A DNA stretch of 64,000 nucleotides from Puniceicoccaceae bacterium (lineage in GTDB: Bacteria > Verrucomicrobiota > Verrucomicrobiia > Opitutales > JAFGAQ01). A program made the position numbers and the translations under genes. How positions within the stretch are numbered: position 1 is the stretch's first letter; each line of letters opens with the position of its first letter. Under the pieces are notes generated by a model. The model ran no database searches, had not been told where the DNA came from, and saw only the letters and a program-made list of their open reading frames with translations. Shown here in pieces: positions 27,024-35,167 of the stretch. Location of the stretch: positions 1 through 64,000 of the forward strand of contig JBEGIR010000050.1 of the NCBI GenBank assembly GCA_040224245.1, given 5' to 3'.

Positions 27024-29402
27024 ATGCAATACCCTAAGTGTTTTCTTTTTGTGGTGCTAAGTGCTGCCCTGTCTACAGTGCTGCAGGCTGCGACTGTTTC
27101 CGAGCAGATTCTGGTCAATCAAATCGGGTATCGTCCCGGCGCAGAGAAATGGATCATGGTTGCGGATCCCCAGATCGGACAAAACCACGATCAGCAATAC
27201 GTTCCGGGAAGTACACTGCAATTGAGGCGTAGCTCCGACGATGCGGTTGTGACCTCTGTTCCGCTCACGGCATGGAATGGAGGTGCAGTGCATGCGAGTT
27301 CGGGGGACCGGGTCTGGCAGGGACACTTCAGTGACGTGAGTGCACCGGGCAGTTATTATTTGTGGGATCCGCACACAGGGCAACGGTCCTGGGAGTTTGA
27401 GATTGGAGAATCCGTCTACAACGGCATGCTGCAAGCGGCGGTCAAATCCTACTACTACCAGCGAAGCGGTACTGCAATCCCGTCGACACATGGAGGACAG
27501 TGGACCCATGGTCCAGCGCACTTGGACAATCAGCTACAGGCCCGGTTGTACGATGCTTCGATGGGGGGTGTTCAAGGACCAGAGACTGCGAGGGATGTGA
27601 CGGGTGGATGGTATGATGCCGGAGATTACCGCAAATACACATCCTGGATGGCGGATATCATCTGGGATTTGGGAATGGCCTATGAGTGGTGGCCTGCTGC
27701 ATTTGGCGATGCCAGTCAAATTCCGGAAAGTGGAAATGGAGTGCCTGATATTCTGGATGAGATCAAGTGGGAAGTGGACTGGATGCTCAAGATGCAGCGG
27801 GAGGACGGAGCGCTGTACTCCGGTGTATTTGTGATCGCATCGGATCAGGGTTACGAGGGAGGCATCGGTGACCCTTCGACAGAGAATCGTCCGTATTATT
27901 ATGCGAATATTTCGACCAGTGCGACCGCATCCGGTGCTTCATCCTTTGCCATAGCGGCACAGCTGTTTGCGCCGTTTGATGCGGTTTACCCGGGTTACTC
28001 CAGTCGGCTTCGACAGGCGGCTGAGCAGGCATGGCATTTCCTGGAAGCCCATCCGGGGCCGATCCACTATGATCACAACGGGTTTGATAACGCGGATGCA
28101 AACAAGAGTGATTCGGCAGACTTGCGCATGCGCATTGCAGCGGCAGCGGCACTGTTTCGGCTGACCGGCGCACCCCATTATCGGGACTTTGTGGACATGC
28201 ATCATGCAGACCCGAATGCTGCCGACGGCGGCCACCAACCCCTCACTCGGGGGTATTTTGAAACTGGCGCTTCAATGGACCTTCAGCGCGGTCTGGTGAC
28301 CTACGCACTTTCAGAGGGGGCCACGCAGCAGGTGGTATCTGCGATCAAGGCTTCGCTGGAACAGGGAATTCGTCAGCAGCCCTGGGATCGGCGACATGAG
28401 GATCCCTACAAATGTTTCATGTGGGACGGGCACTACACCTGGAGTTCCAACGGGATGAAGGCCCATTGGGCAATGCTTCCGCTGTGGGGCGTGAAGCTTG
28501 GAGTGAACGCTGCGATGTCGGACTCTTATCAGCGTTTGGCCGAGGAGTACCTTCACTATTATCATGGACGCAACCCGTTGGGGTGGACCTATCTCACTCA
28601 GGCTCAACTGTTCGGGGCCGACAAACCCATCACGCGGATTTACCATGGGTGGTTTCACGATGGAACGATTTGGGAGCAAAATCCTGCTCCCGGAATTCTC
28701 GCGGGCGGCCCCAATCAGTTTTATCAGCCCGATGCGTCCTATCGTGGGGTCATTGACCCGCCGCAGAATCAACCTCCGATGAAGGCCTATCGGGACTGGA
28801 ATACCTCCTGGCCCGAAAATTCCTGGTCCGTAACGGAGAATTCAACGGGCTACCAATCGCGATACATCTTCCTGATGGCCGGGTTTGCGGCACCTGCAGC
28901 GGACGAGCCAAGATCTGATCCGTCAACAAATGCGCCGGAGGGCATCGCACTTGCTCCGCTCTATCGTTTTCACCGCAAGGATAACAACAGTCATTTTTTC
29001 ACCGCCATCGAAGCGGAAAAAGCGGCAATCCTCACGAACCTGTCAAGCGACATTTGGACCCTTGAGGGGATTTCTCATCACGTGCTGCTCTCCCAACCGC
29101 AAGGGGCGTTACCGGTCTATCGACTGTTCAACCGACGCTCCGGCAGTCACTTCTACACCATGACAGTATCCGAACGGGACCAAGTTCTCACACAGTTGGG
29201 CGACATTTTTTCCCTGGAAGGAGTCGCTTTTTTTGCTTTTTCGGGAGCTGTCCATGGTGCGCAACCGGTCTATCGCTTCTATGCTGCACCGACGGGGTCG
29301 CACTTTTTCACGATCAGTGAGGCGGAAAAAGACTGGATCATTGCCAATATTCCCACCTCGCGACTCGAGTTTGAAGGCATTGCCTGGTGGGCCTATCCCT
29401 GA
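27024..29402 (+). CDS. Glycoside hydrolase family 9 with three C-terminal DUF5648-type repeats
   Basis: Secreted enzyme of 792 residues. The signal peptide is about residues 1-22 (CFLFVVLSAALSTVLQA). The CelD_N Ig-like domain starts ILVNQIGYRPGAEKWIMV. The catalytic GH9 domain has GGWYDAGDYRKYTS (Asp198, Asp201), HYYHGRNPLGWTYLTQ, and the acid Glu605 in SVTENSTGYQSRYIF. The last 150 residues hold three repeats of about 51 residues starting near 644, 696 and 747, each with PxYRF/L, then SHFFT or SHFYT, then a Leu-Glu-Gly-(Ile/Val) end (EGISHHV, EGVAFFA, EGIAWWA). This matches DUF5648, which is found at the ends of secreted proteins. The enzyme probably cuts beta-glucans outside the cell; the repeats may bind the surface or the substrate. 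Confidence 0.92.
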   Translation: MQYPKCFLFVVLSAALSTVLQAATVSEQILVNQIGYRPGAEKWIMVADPQIGQNHDQQYVPGSTLQLRRSSDDAVVTSVPLTAWNGGAVHASSGDRVWQGHFSDVSAPGSYYLWDPHTGQRSWEFEIGESVYNGMLQAAVKSYYYQRSGTAIPSTHGGQWTHGPAHLDNQLQARLYDASMGGVQGPETARDVTGGWYDAGDYRKYTSWMADIIWDLGMAYEWWPAAFGDASQIPESGNGVPDILDEIKWEVDWMLKMQREDGALYSGVFVIASDQGYEGGIGDPSTENRPYYYANISTSATASGASSFAIAAQLFAPFDAVYPGYSSRLRQAAEQAWHFLEAHPGPIHYDHNGFDNADANKSDSADLRMRIAAAAALFRLTGAPHYRDFVDMHHADPNAADGGHQPLTRGYFETGASMDLQRGLVTYALSEGATQQVVSAIKASLEQGIRQQPWDRRHEDPYKCFMWDGHYTWSSNGMKAHWAMLPLWGVKLGVNAAMSDSYQRLAEEYLHYYHGRNPLGWTYLTQAQLFGADKPITRIYHGWFHDGTIWEQNPAPGILAGGPNQFYQPDASYRGVIDPPQNQPPMKAYRDWNTSWPENSWSVTENSTGYQSRYIFLMAGFAAPAADEPRSDPSTNAPEGIALAPLYRFHRKDNNSHFFTAIEAEKAAILTNLSSDIWTLEGISHHVLLSQPQGALPVYRLFNRRSGSHFYTMTVSERDQVLTQLGDIFSLEGVAFFAFSGAVHGAQPVYRFYAAPTGSHFFTISEAEKDWIIANIPTSRLEFEGIAWWAYP

Positions 29403-29460
29403 GACCTCTAAGGGGGTGGACTGGAAAATGTTGTGGCCTGTCAGGATTCTTGCGGATGGA

Positions 29461-30561
29461 TCATGGGGTTTCCCCATGTTGCATGGGCAGCGGATCTTGC
29501 AACCATTGGATCAGAGTGTTCGGAGTGACGATGCGAACATCAGAAAAGGAGAGTGCATAGTCGACAAATTGTTCGATGCTCTGGCGGCGTTCGGGATGGG
29601 AGGCGGGATACATGGCACTGTGCGCGCCGATCATCATGGGAGCTTTGTTGCCGGAACGCCGTAGATTCAGGTTGTGCTTGAGAATGCCGAGGAATGTGGG
29701 TGCGTCGAGTCCTGCCATTTCGAGAACGTTCCAGTCGAGTCCCGAAAGTTTTCCCTGTTCCACTGACCACTGCCAGTTCCAGTGGGTCAGGAGGTGACGG
29801 GCAACCCGTTTGCGCAGCCCAGGTTGCAGTCCAAGTTCAGCGCAGGCCGTATCATCGGGAATAATGAAAACGTGAATCGGAATTTCGAACAGGGATGGGT
29901 GAGATGCCACATGCTTTGAAGGATTTGATGCAAACTCGGATTGGTTGCCAGGGCTTCCCTCATGGAGTGTGTAAGGCCAGAGAAAGTTTGTGCCATCCTG
30001 ATCGGATTGGTAACCCTCCTCAATCGTGGAATCGTATTGCAGTCCGACGCGTTCGATGGCTTCGAAAGTAGCGGCGTTGTAAGCGAGAAAGGGAGTGCGA
30101 AATCCGGTGACCGCATCATTCGGAATTCCGATCGATGCAAATACCTGCTGACAGTGCTCGATTTCATCGACCCATTCCTGCACGGTGAAATCTTCACCTT
30201 GGAAATGTGACTGGGTATGGTTGCCGATCTCGTGGCCCTGTTCCCATGCGCTGCGATGAAGCTCCTGCAGTTCGGGATTTTGCTCCAGGTATTTTCCATT
30301 GCTATAAAACGCGACTCGCACGGGGGAACCATCCTGGTGGCTGCGCGAATCCAGAAAATCCAGCAACCACTGCATCGGTTCCGGTTGGGGATTGTCATCA
30401 AATCCAAGCAGCACAAATTGAGGAACCTCTTCCGTGCTGAGTCCACCGGGTGGAAGCGGGGAGGCCTGGAGCGGAACAGCATGTCCCTTCCACGGCAGCA
30501 ACGCAAGTGCGGCACAGCAGAGCAGCAGCAACATCAGAGTTTTTGACGGACTGGCATTCAT
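29461..30561 (-). CDS. Secreted polysaccharide deacetylase (NodB domain)
   Basis: Exported protein of 366 residues with a signal peptide at the N-terminus (SKTLMLLLLCCAALALLPWK). The NodB-type domain is visible: FVLLGFDDNPQ supplies the metal-binding Asp pair, EIGNHTQSHF the His-x3-His, and GFRTPFLAYN the conserved Arg-Pro motif. It should remove N- or O-acetyl groups from a polysaccharide in the envelope or outside. The start at 30561 is chosen because the signal peptide begins there; a longer in-frame reading would overlap the next gene. The last codons and stop form a hairpin, CATGGGG-TTT-CCCCATG (29462-29478), in the short convergent gap to the GH9 gene; it lacks a T-run. Confidence 0.85.
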   Translation of the reverse strand: MNASPSKTLMLLLLCCAALALLPWKGHAVPLQASPLPPGGLSTEEVPQFVLLGFDDNPQPEPMQWLLDFLDSRSHQDGSPVRVAFYSNGKYLEQNPELQELHRSAWEQGHEIGNHTQSHFQGEDFTVQEWVDEIEHCQQVFASIGIPNDAVTGFRTPFLAYNAATFEAIERVGLQYDSTIEEGYQSDQDGTNFLWPYTLHEGSPGNQSEFASNPSKHVASHPSLFEIPIHVFIIPDDTACAELGLQPGLRKRVARHLLTHWNWQWSVEQGKLSGLDWNVLEMAGLDAPTFLGILKHNLNLRRSGNKAPMMIGAHSAMYPASHPERRQSIEQFVDYALSFSDVRIVTPNTLIQWLQDPLPMQHGETP

Positions 30562-30718
30562 GGGAAAATTGACGGTGTGACGGGATTCCTGCAAATCCTC
30601 GGTGAACAGCATACCACAGAAGGGCATGGCAAAGTTGTGCAGGATTGCGCAGAAGTTTGATGATTCTGATGCGTTGGGGATCGCCACGAGGCAACTGCTT
30701 TGCCTGTGATAAGTGGGG

Positions 30719-31810
30719 TCAGCGCACTCCGAGGAAGCGGGCGAGCGAACGCACTGCCGGGGCGGTTGCGTGCCCACGGGCGACGCGTCGGTTGATCACT
30801 TTCAGACGACTGGTCTTGCGGTCGATTTTGGGATCCACATGACCGACCAGTGCATCACCTGAGAGCACGGGGAGCGCGTAGTAGCCGCGCACTCGCTTTG
30901 CGGGGGGAGTGTAAACCTCCCAGCTGTAGTCAAAATTCCAGACCCTTGAGGTGATCTTGCGGTCATAGATGAGTGGATCGAGAGGGGCAAGCAGGCGCAC
31001 ATGATCGGGGACATCGATTCTGTTGGCGTGATCCATCAGAGGCAAATCCTCGCGAAGGCAGTAGAGCGGAGTGGGGCACCCTTCAACGCTCAGGTGTTCA
31101 ACAGCGTCGGCGATGGATGTCAGCATGGCTTTTGGCAGTGCGGCAAGGCGGCGTTGTCGGAGTCGGAGTCGCGCCAGCCAGCGGGCACTTGCTTGTGCAT
31201 CGCTTGCGGGTTGTTCCCACACCTCCGGGGGAAGAACCCGTTCGGGCAAGTCATAAATGCGGCGAAAATGGTTTCGGGAATGAATGAGAACCCGCCCGTG
31301 AAAGAACAGTTTTTCAAGCACAGTCTTCACCGCGCGTGCATGGGTTCCCCAGGCTGAGAGGGCGCGACCATCGTGTTCTATTGCATCCAAACCCAGTGGC
31401 CCGCGATCCTGGATTTCCCTGAGCACGAGGTCGGCGATGGCACTTTCTTCGCTACTGAGTTTTCCACCGTATCCGCGACTGGAGGTCCGGCGCGCATGCA
31501 AGTGGGGTTGCAGATAAGGCCAGGCTTCAAATGGAAAAGCCACCAGAATCCCCTGACCCGGCAGGTAGTGCTCAAAGCCGACGCGCTCCGGACCCTCCAG
31601 TGCGCGGTGCAGGTCGTCTTCGGCATAGGCCTGCACGCGGTTGCGAAGGATGAGATCGTGCATGCGACCGCAGACGCGAATGGGATCAATCTGCACATAG
31701 CCGAGATAGTGCAGCGCTTCAGATACGGATGAAAAAGGACTGTCGAGTGCTACAGCATGTGCGTGAAAACGTCGGGCTTGGGCAGCGGTGATGTGGCGCA
31801 TGGTCGGCAT
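30719..31810 (-). CDS. YcaQ/AlkX-like winged-helix DNA glycosylase
   Basis: A 363-residue member of the HTH_42 family, whose best-studied member, E. coli YcaQ, is a DNA glycosylase that unhooks crosslinked or alkylated purines. The N-terminal ITAAQARRFHAHAVAL, the GYVQIDPIRV segment containing the Gln-x-Asp catalytic motif, the HARR.SSRGYGGKL region and the C-terminal VRGYYALPVLSGDALVGHVD match the family. A second ATG three codons in is possible. It lies about 160 bases upstream of the deacetylase gene on the same strand, with no obvious functional link. Confidence 0.87.
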   Translation of the reverse strand: MPTMRHITAAQARRFHAHAVALDSPFSSVSEALHYLGYVQIDPIRVCGRMHDLILRNRVQAYAEDDLHRALEGPERVGFEHYLPGQGILVAFPFEAWPYLQPHLHARRTSSRGYGGKLSSEESAIADLVLREIQDRGPLGLDAIEHDGRALSAWGTHARAVKTVLEKLFFHGRVLIHSRNHFRRIYDLPERVLPPEVWEQPASDAQASARWLARLRLRQRRLAALPKAMLTSIADAVEHLSVEGCPTPLYCLREDLPLMDHANRIDVPDHVRLLAPLDPLIYDRKITSRVWNFDYSWEVYTPPAKRVRGYYALPVLSGDALVGHVDPKIDRKTSRLKVINRRVARGHATAPAVRSLARFLGVR

Positions 31811-31984
31811 AGAGCGGCATCCTCATTTTGGGAAGCAGTGGTTCATGGCAGCCTTGGTAAAAAGCCGGAAGTTGCGAGTCGAAAATAGGGTTAACCTTTG
31901 GAACACATGGAAACGCAAAGACAGTTGCTGTAGGACTGCCTCCAACCCGAAGGGGCAAAGTGGATTCATGCATTTACATTGACA

Positions 31985-31999
31985 AGTGGCTAGTCCACT
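31985..31999. promoter_or_regulatory. Putative operator upstream of gntR-deoC
   Basis: The 15-base palindrome AGTGGCTAGTCCACT (arms AGTGG and CCACT) ends 16 bases before the start codon of the GntR regulator. It is close to the DasR/NagR-type site of GntR/HutC proteins (AGTGGTCTAGACCACT), lacking one base in the middle. Its place at the regulator's own promoter is what autoregulation would predict. The resemblance is seen in the sequence; binding is inferred. Confidence 0.55.
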
Positions 32000-32014
32000 G
32001 ACAACTAGGCATGA

Positions 32015-32785
32015 ATGATTGAAACCCGAACGGTTGGAGAGCAATTGATTCAGCTCTGCCAGGAACAGCTGGTGGCGGGACGGTGGGGCGTTGGGGATCG
32101 TTTTCCATCCGAGCGGGATTTGGCGGACACCCATGGCATCAGTCGTGCCACTGCCAACAAGGTGGTTGCCAAGCTGGTCAGTGAAGGATGGTTGGAGATT
32201 CGTCGCGGACTTGGCACCTTTGTGGCTGTGCGCCCCGGGTTTTCTGCTGCACTGCATGAACTGGAGAGTTTCACCGATTTTGCCGCGCAACTGGGGCAGG
32301 AATGCCATACCCAAGTGCTGCGTTTTGAGCCTGAACTCACGGGGCTGAGCACAATTCGCCGTGAGTTGAAGCTCGCAGAGGGTGAGCACTTGATCGCGTT
32401 TGAGCGGGTTCGCAGTCTTGCCGGATCTGCGGTGATTTATGAGCAGCGTTGGGTACCGGAGCGGTTGTTTGAGGGGCTTAACTCTCAAGTCCTTTCCGGC
32501 TCATTCTATCGTCTCTGCAGAGAGCAGTATGGCATTTGCATCGAGCGTGAATCCCATCGCGTCATGGCGGTGGAGGCACCCGCTGTTTCGGGGTTTGCAG
32601 CCGCAATGCCTGCGCTTTGTCTTGACGGAGTCGGTTTAGCGGCAGGCGATCTGCCCATTTGGAAGCAGCGCGTTTACTATCGCGCCGATGCGTTTTACCT
32701 GCAGCAGGATTCGAACGGGATTGGAGGACGCTCCCGCTTCCGTTTTCAACTTCAGGAAGGTTTTTTGGAGCAACTCAACCCTTAA
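32015..32785 (+). CDS. GntR-family regulator, HutC/UTRA subfamily
   Basis: A 256-residue regulator with an N-terminal winged helix (residues about 8-72: RFPSERDLADTHGISRATAN, then EGWLEIRRGLGTFVA) and a C-terminal UTRA effector domain (LAEGEHLIAFERVRSLAGSA and VIYEQRWVPERLFEGL). UTRA domains of this type bind sugar phosphates or small metabolites. The gene is followed after 15 bases by deoC, so the two form an operon and the effector is plausibly a deoxyribose- or pentose-phosphate. A dre-like palindrome precedes the gene. The start ATG at 32015 follows an out-of-frame ATG four bases earlier. Confidence 0.92.
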   Translation: MIETRTVGEQLIQLCQEQLVAGRWGVGDRFPSERDLADTHGISRATANKVVAKLVSEGWLEIRRGLGTFVAVRPGFSAALHELESFTDFAAQLGQECHTQVLRFEPELTGLSTIRRELKLAEGEHLIAFERVRSLAGSAVIYEQRWVPERLFEGLNSQVLSGSFYRLCREQYGICIERESHRVMAVEAPAVSGFAAAMPALCLDGVGLAAGDLPIWKQRVYYRADAFYLQQDSNGIGGRSRFRFQLQEGFLEQLNP

Positions 32786-32800
32786 CAACACTGACCCATT

Positions 32801-33571
32801 ATGACTCAACCCACCTTGCATGAACTCGCCAAGATGATCGATCATTCGCTGCTGCATCCGACCCTGACGGATGCGGAGGTGAAAGCAGGTTGTGAATTGT
32901 CCCGGGACTATGGTGTCGCGACGGCCTGTGTGAAGCCTTATTCCATTCGCCAGGCACTCGAAATTTTTGAAGGCACCGATGTGAGGGTCTGTGCGGTTAT
33001 CGGATTTCCGCATGGCAACAGTACGACGGGAATCAAGGTCATCGAAGCTGAATCGGCCGCATTGGCGGGAGCCAGAGAGATCGACATGGTCGTGAACATT
33101 GGCAAAGTGAAAGGGGGGCAGTGGGACTATGTTTGCCGGGAAGTGCAGCTGATCAATCAGGCTGTGGTTGCTGCGGGGAGCATTTTGAAGGTGATCTTCG
33201 AGAATGACTATCTGGAGGATGCGGAAATCATACGCCTGTGTGAGATTTGCTCGGAGGCAAAAGTGGCATTTGTGAAGACATCAACGGGGTATGGGTTTGT
33301 AAAAGGAACGGATGGCAGATACAGCTATACGGGAGCAACCTTGCCGCAGCTCAAGTTGATGCGCGCGCACTGCGATCCATCTGTGCAAATCAAGGCAGCG
33401 GGAGGCGTGCGATGCCTGGATGACTTGCTTGCGGTGCGGGAGTTCGGCGTAACGCGCATTGGCGCGACAGCTACGAAGGGAATGCTCAACGAGGCGATTG
33501 AGCGCGGATTTAGCGGAAAACTGCCGAATCCTCATCTCGATCATGGTTATTCCTCACCAGCAGGATATTGA
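32801..33571 (+). CDS. deoC: Deoxyribose-phosphate aldolase DeoC
   Basis: Class I aldolase that splits 2-deoxyribose-5-phosphate into glyceraldehyde-3-phosphate and acetaldehyde during deoxynucleoside breakdown. The Schiff-base Lys159 lies in VAFVKTSTGYGF. Other family segments are MIDHSLLHPTLTD, VCAVIGFPHGNSTTGIK, EIDMVVNIGKVKGG, and IKAAGGVRCLDDLLA, which supplies the second conserved Lys. The length of 256 residues is normal. It forms a two-gene operon with the GntR regulator upstream. Confidence 0.96.
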   Translation: MTQPTLHELAKMIDHSLLHPTLTDAEVKAGCELSRDYGVATACVKPYSIRQALEIFEGTDVRVCAVIGFPHGNSTTGIKVIEAESAALAGAREIDMVVNIGKVKGGQWDYVCREVQLINQAVVAAGSILKVIFENDYLEDAEIIRLCEICSEAKVAFVKTSTGYGFVKGTDGRYSYTGATLPQLKLMRAHCDPSVQIKAAGGVRCLDDLLAVREFGVTRIGATATKGMLNEAIERGFSGKLPNPHLDHGYSSPAGY

Positions 33572-33637
33572 GACAAGGGCGGTTCGGTCGAGATGGCGAT
33601 TGATGAGAGATGAGGACCGAAAGTTGCGGTTGATTTA

Positions 33638-34678
33638 TCAGCGAGTTGGGACAGCGGGTTCGGGATCTGCAAGAATTTTGAGCAGCTGCCGAAAAATCTC
33701 ATCGCGTGCGGGACGTGCTTCATTGAGCAAGTCGTGTTTTTGTCCCGGCCAAAGCTGGATGTGTGCCTGAGGGAATTGCGCCGTTATCCGACGCAGACCA
33801 AAGCGCCAGTCCACGACATTGTCCCTGTCACCCTGAAGCACCCACAGGGAGCGTTCGTTGATTGGAGCATCCGCAAACTGTGCAACCCACTGCATTTGCG
33901 CGCGCGACCATTGCAACGGAAGTGACCAGGGGGCGAGCGGGTCCGCGTGCATGCGGTTGAGAAAATCAGGATCTGAAGAGGATTTTCGAAAGCATCTTGG
34001 TACGGATGAGAGCCAGGGTGACGCGAGCCGGATCCCGAGACAGCTGAGATGCCATAGCTGATTGCGGAGCAGAGGTGCCACCAGAACAATCCTGGCAAAG
34101 GGGTCGGCGCATCGGGTGCGCTGGTATTCAAGCCAGGCAGAGGCACCCGTGCTGTGTGCGATCAGGTGCGGTGGAGATGGGAAGTGACAGGCGTGCATTT
34201 GCATGACGCTGTCTAGGACGTCCGCATAGTCCTGAAAGGAATCAATTGACGCCCGGTTCCCTTCGGACAGTCCGTGTCCCGGCCAATCCGGAGCGATTAC
34301 GGCGTATCCCTGTTGCAGCAGAAAGGCAATGCAGGATGCCTGGCACAGGCTGTGCAGCAGGTAGCCGTGCAGCAGTACAATCCAGCCCCTGGCCTGAGGG
34401 GGAACCCAACGGTAGACGATGATTTCGCCGGAGTCAGTCTGGATGCTGGACAGCGAGATCTCAGCTCCATCAGGCAGCTCAAGTGGCGCATCGCAAAGGT
34501 GCTGTAGCAACGGTTCTGTTTCCGCTCTGGAATCGGCGGTTTTCGAACACATGGGCCAGGTCCAGCTTGCACTGCCGCCCACCTTGTGCAGACAGTGGCG
34601 AAGCCATGTGGCCCGCTGAGTGGCTTTTGCGTTGCGACGTGAGGGTTCTGACATCTGTGCTTGTTCCAGTGTGAGCAT
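33638..34678 (-). CDS. Alpha/beta hydrolase, monoacylglycerol-lipase-like (S33 family)
   Basis: A 346-residue hydrolase. The oxyanion region is WIVLLHGYLLHS, the next strand gives APDWPGHGLSEG, the nucleophile elbow is LIAHSTGASAWL, the acid region is LQGDRDNVVDW and the catalytic His is in WPGQKHDLLNE. The pattern fits lysophospholipases and monoacylglycerol lipases of the hydrolase_4 group. The first about 90 residues before the hydrolase core are an extension with no recognised domain. A start eight codons further in (34654) is also possible. No signal peptide is seen. It is convergent with deoC. Confidence 0.83.
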   Translation of the reverse strand: MLTLEQAQMSEPSRRNAKATQRATWLRHCLHKVGGSASWTWPMCSKTADSRAETEPLLQHLCDAPLELPDGAEISLSSIQTDSGEIIVYRWVPPQARGWIVLLHGYLLHSLCQASCIAFLLQQGYAVIAPDWPGHGLSEGNRASIDSFQDYADVLDSVMQMHACHFPSPPHLIAHSTGASAWLEYQRTRCADPFARIVLVAPLLRNQLWHLSCLGIRLASPWLSSVPRCFRKSSSDPDFLNRMHADPLAPWSLPLQWSRAQMQWVAQFADAPINERSLWVLQGDRDNVVDWRFGLRRITAQFPQAHIQLWPGQKHDLLNEARPARDEIFRQLLKILADPEPAVPTR

Positions 34679-34747
34679 ACCAAAACATTTGCTCGGGAAA
34701 TGCCAGCTTCACGTTCACAAACCAGCCGTTATTGGACTTTATTCTTA

Positions 34748-34788
34748 AACTTGCCACTTGAACTTCCAAAGTGGCAGCCCGGTAGGGA
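34748..34788. repeat. Truncated copy of tRNA-Gln 3' end and downstream hairpin
   Basis: A 41-base sequence that differs by one base from 34912-34952 and 41821-41861. It holds the last 17 bases of the tRNA-Gln genes including CCA (34772-34788, minus-strand sense) plus the flanking hairpin formed by GCCACTT and AAGTGGC. The rest of the tRNA is missing, so it is a remnant, not a gene. A REP-like hairpin pair follows directly. Confidence 0.75.
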
Positions 34789-34812
34789 TTGGCGCGTTGC
34801 TTGTGTCGTCGT

Positions 34813-34854
34813 CCAGCGTGGCTGGCCTCCTCGGTACGAACCCCTGTGGGGTTC
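34813..34854. repeat. REP-like pair of hairpins
   Basis: Two neighbouring inverted repeats in non-coding DNA: CCAGC-GTG-GCTGG (34813-34825) and GAACCCC-TGT-GGGGTTC (34838-34854). The second arm continues into TCGTCCCTACC, so GGGGTTC..GTCCCTACC closely resembles the T-arm and acceptor strand of the adjacent tRNA-Gln, but in the opposite orientation. Another GCGTCCCTACC lies at 41765-41775 beside the second tRNA-Gln. Paired hairpins like these are typical of REP/BIME-type dispersed elements. Confidence 0.55.
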
Positions 34855-34888
34855 TCGTCCCTACCTAAAGTTTGGATCTGGGATCTGC

Positions 34889-34965
34889 CGCGATAGAGGA
34901 CTTGAAACTTCAACTTGCCACTTCAACTTCCAAAGTGGCAGCCCGGTAGGGACTCGAACCCCAAC
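34889..34965. repeat. 77-bp direct repeat, copy 1 (other copy 41798-41874)
   Basis: A 77-base stretch identical to 41798-41874. It covers the 3' third of tRNA-Gln(TTG) and 47 bases beyond its CCA end. Within it, GCCACTT (34917-34923) and AAGTGGC (34933-34939) form a seven-base-pair hairpin that includes the tRNA's CCA. The identity points to gene duplication or continuing gene conversion between the two tRNA-Gln loci. Confidence 0.85.
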
Positions 34966-35009
34966 TGAATGGACCAAAACCATTTGTGCTACCATTACAC
35001 CACCAGGCT
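34936..35009 (-). tRNA. tRNA-Gln (anticodon TTG)
   Basis: A 74-base cloverleaf read on the minus strand. The acceptor arm AGCCTGG pairs with CCGGGCT (one G-T pair); the D-arm contains GTGTAATGGTAGCAC; the anticodon stem AATGG/CCATT closes the loop TTTTGGT with anticodon TTG; the T-arm is GGGGTTCGAGTCCCT. The CCA end is encoded. TTG reads CAA, hence glutamine. It stands alone, upstream of the divergent pyrH gene. Confidence 0.93.
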
Positions 35010-35167
35010 ATACGTGTAAGAAAGGTTAGTTGTTAACAGGAATGAATCAAACGTCAAGTTGTTCTTGCGGGGATTTTTAGGGTCGAGAAAAAGCTGGCAG
35101 TTGTGTGTTTTGAAACCGTGCTTTGGATTGACTCAGTCCGCAATTTCGGGTTTCTTTGATTCCCACC

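Noticed and set aside
29462-29478. Hairpin CATGGGG-TTT-CCCCATG at the end of the deacetylase gene as a terminator
   Set aside because: It overlaps the last codons and stop codon and has no T-run in either direction; noted only within the gene entry.
33583-33621. Inverted repeat TTCGGTC/GACCGAA between deoC and the hydrolase as a terminator
   Set aside because: The loop is 25 bases and no T-run follows on either strand.
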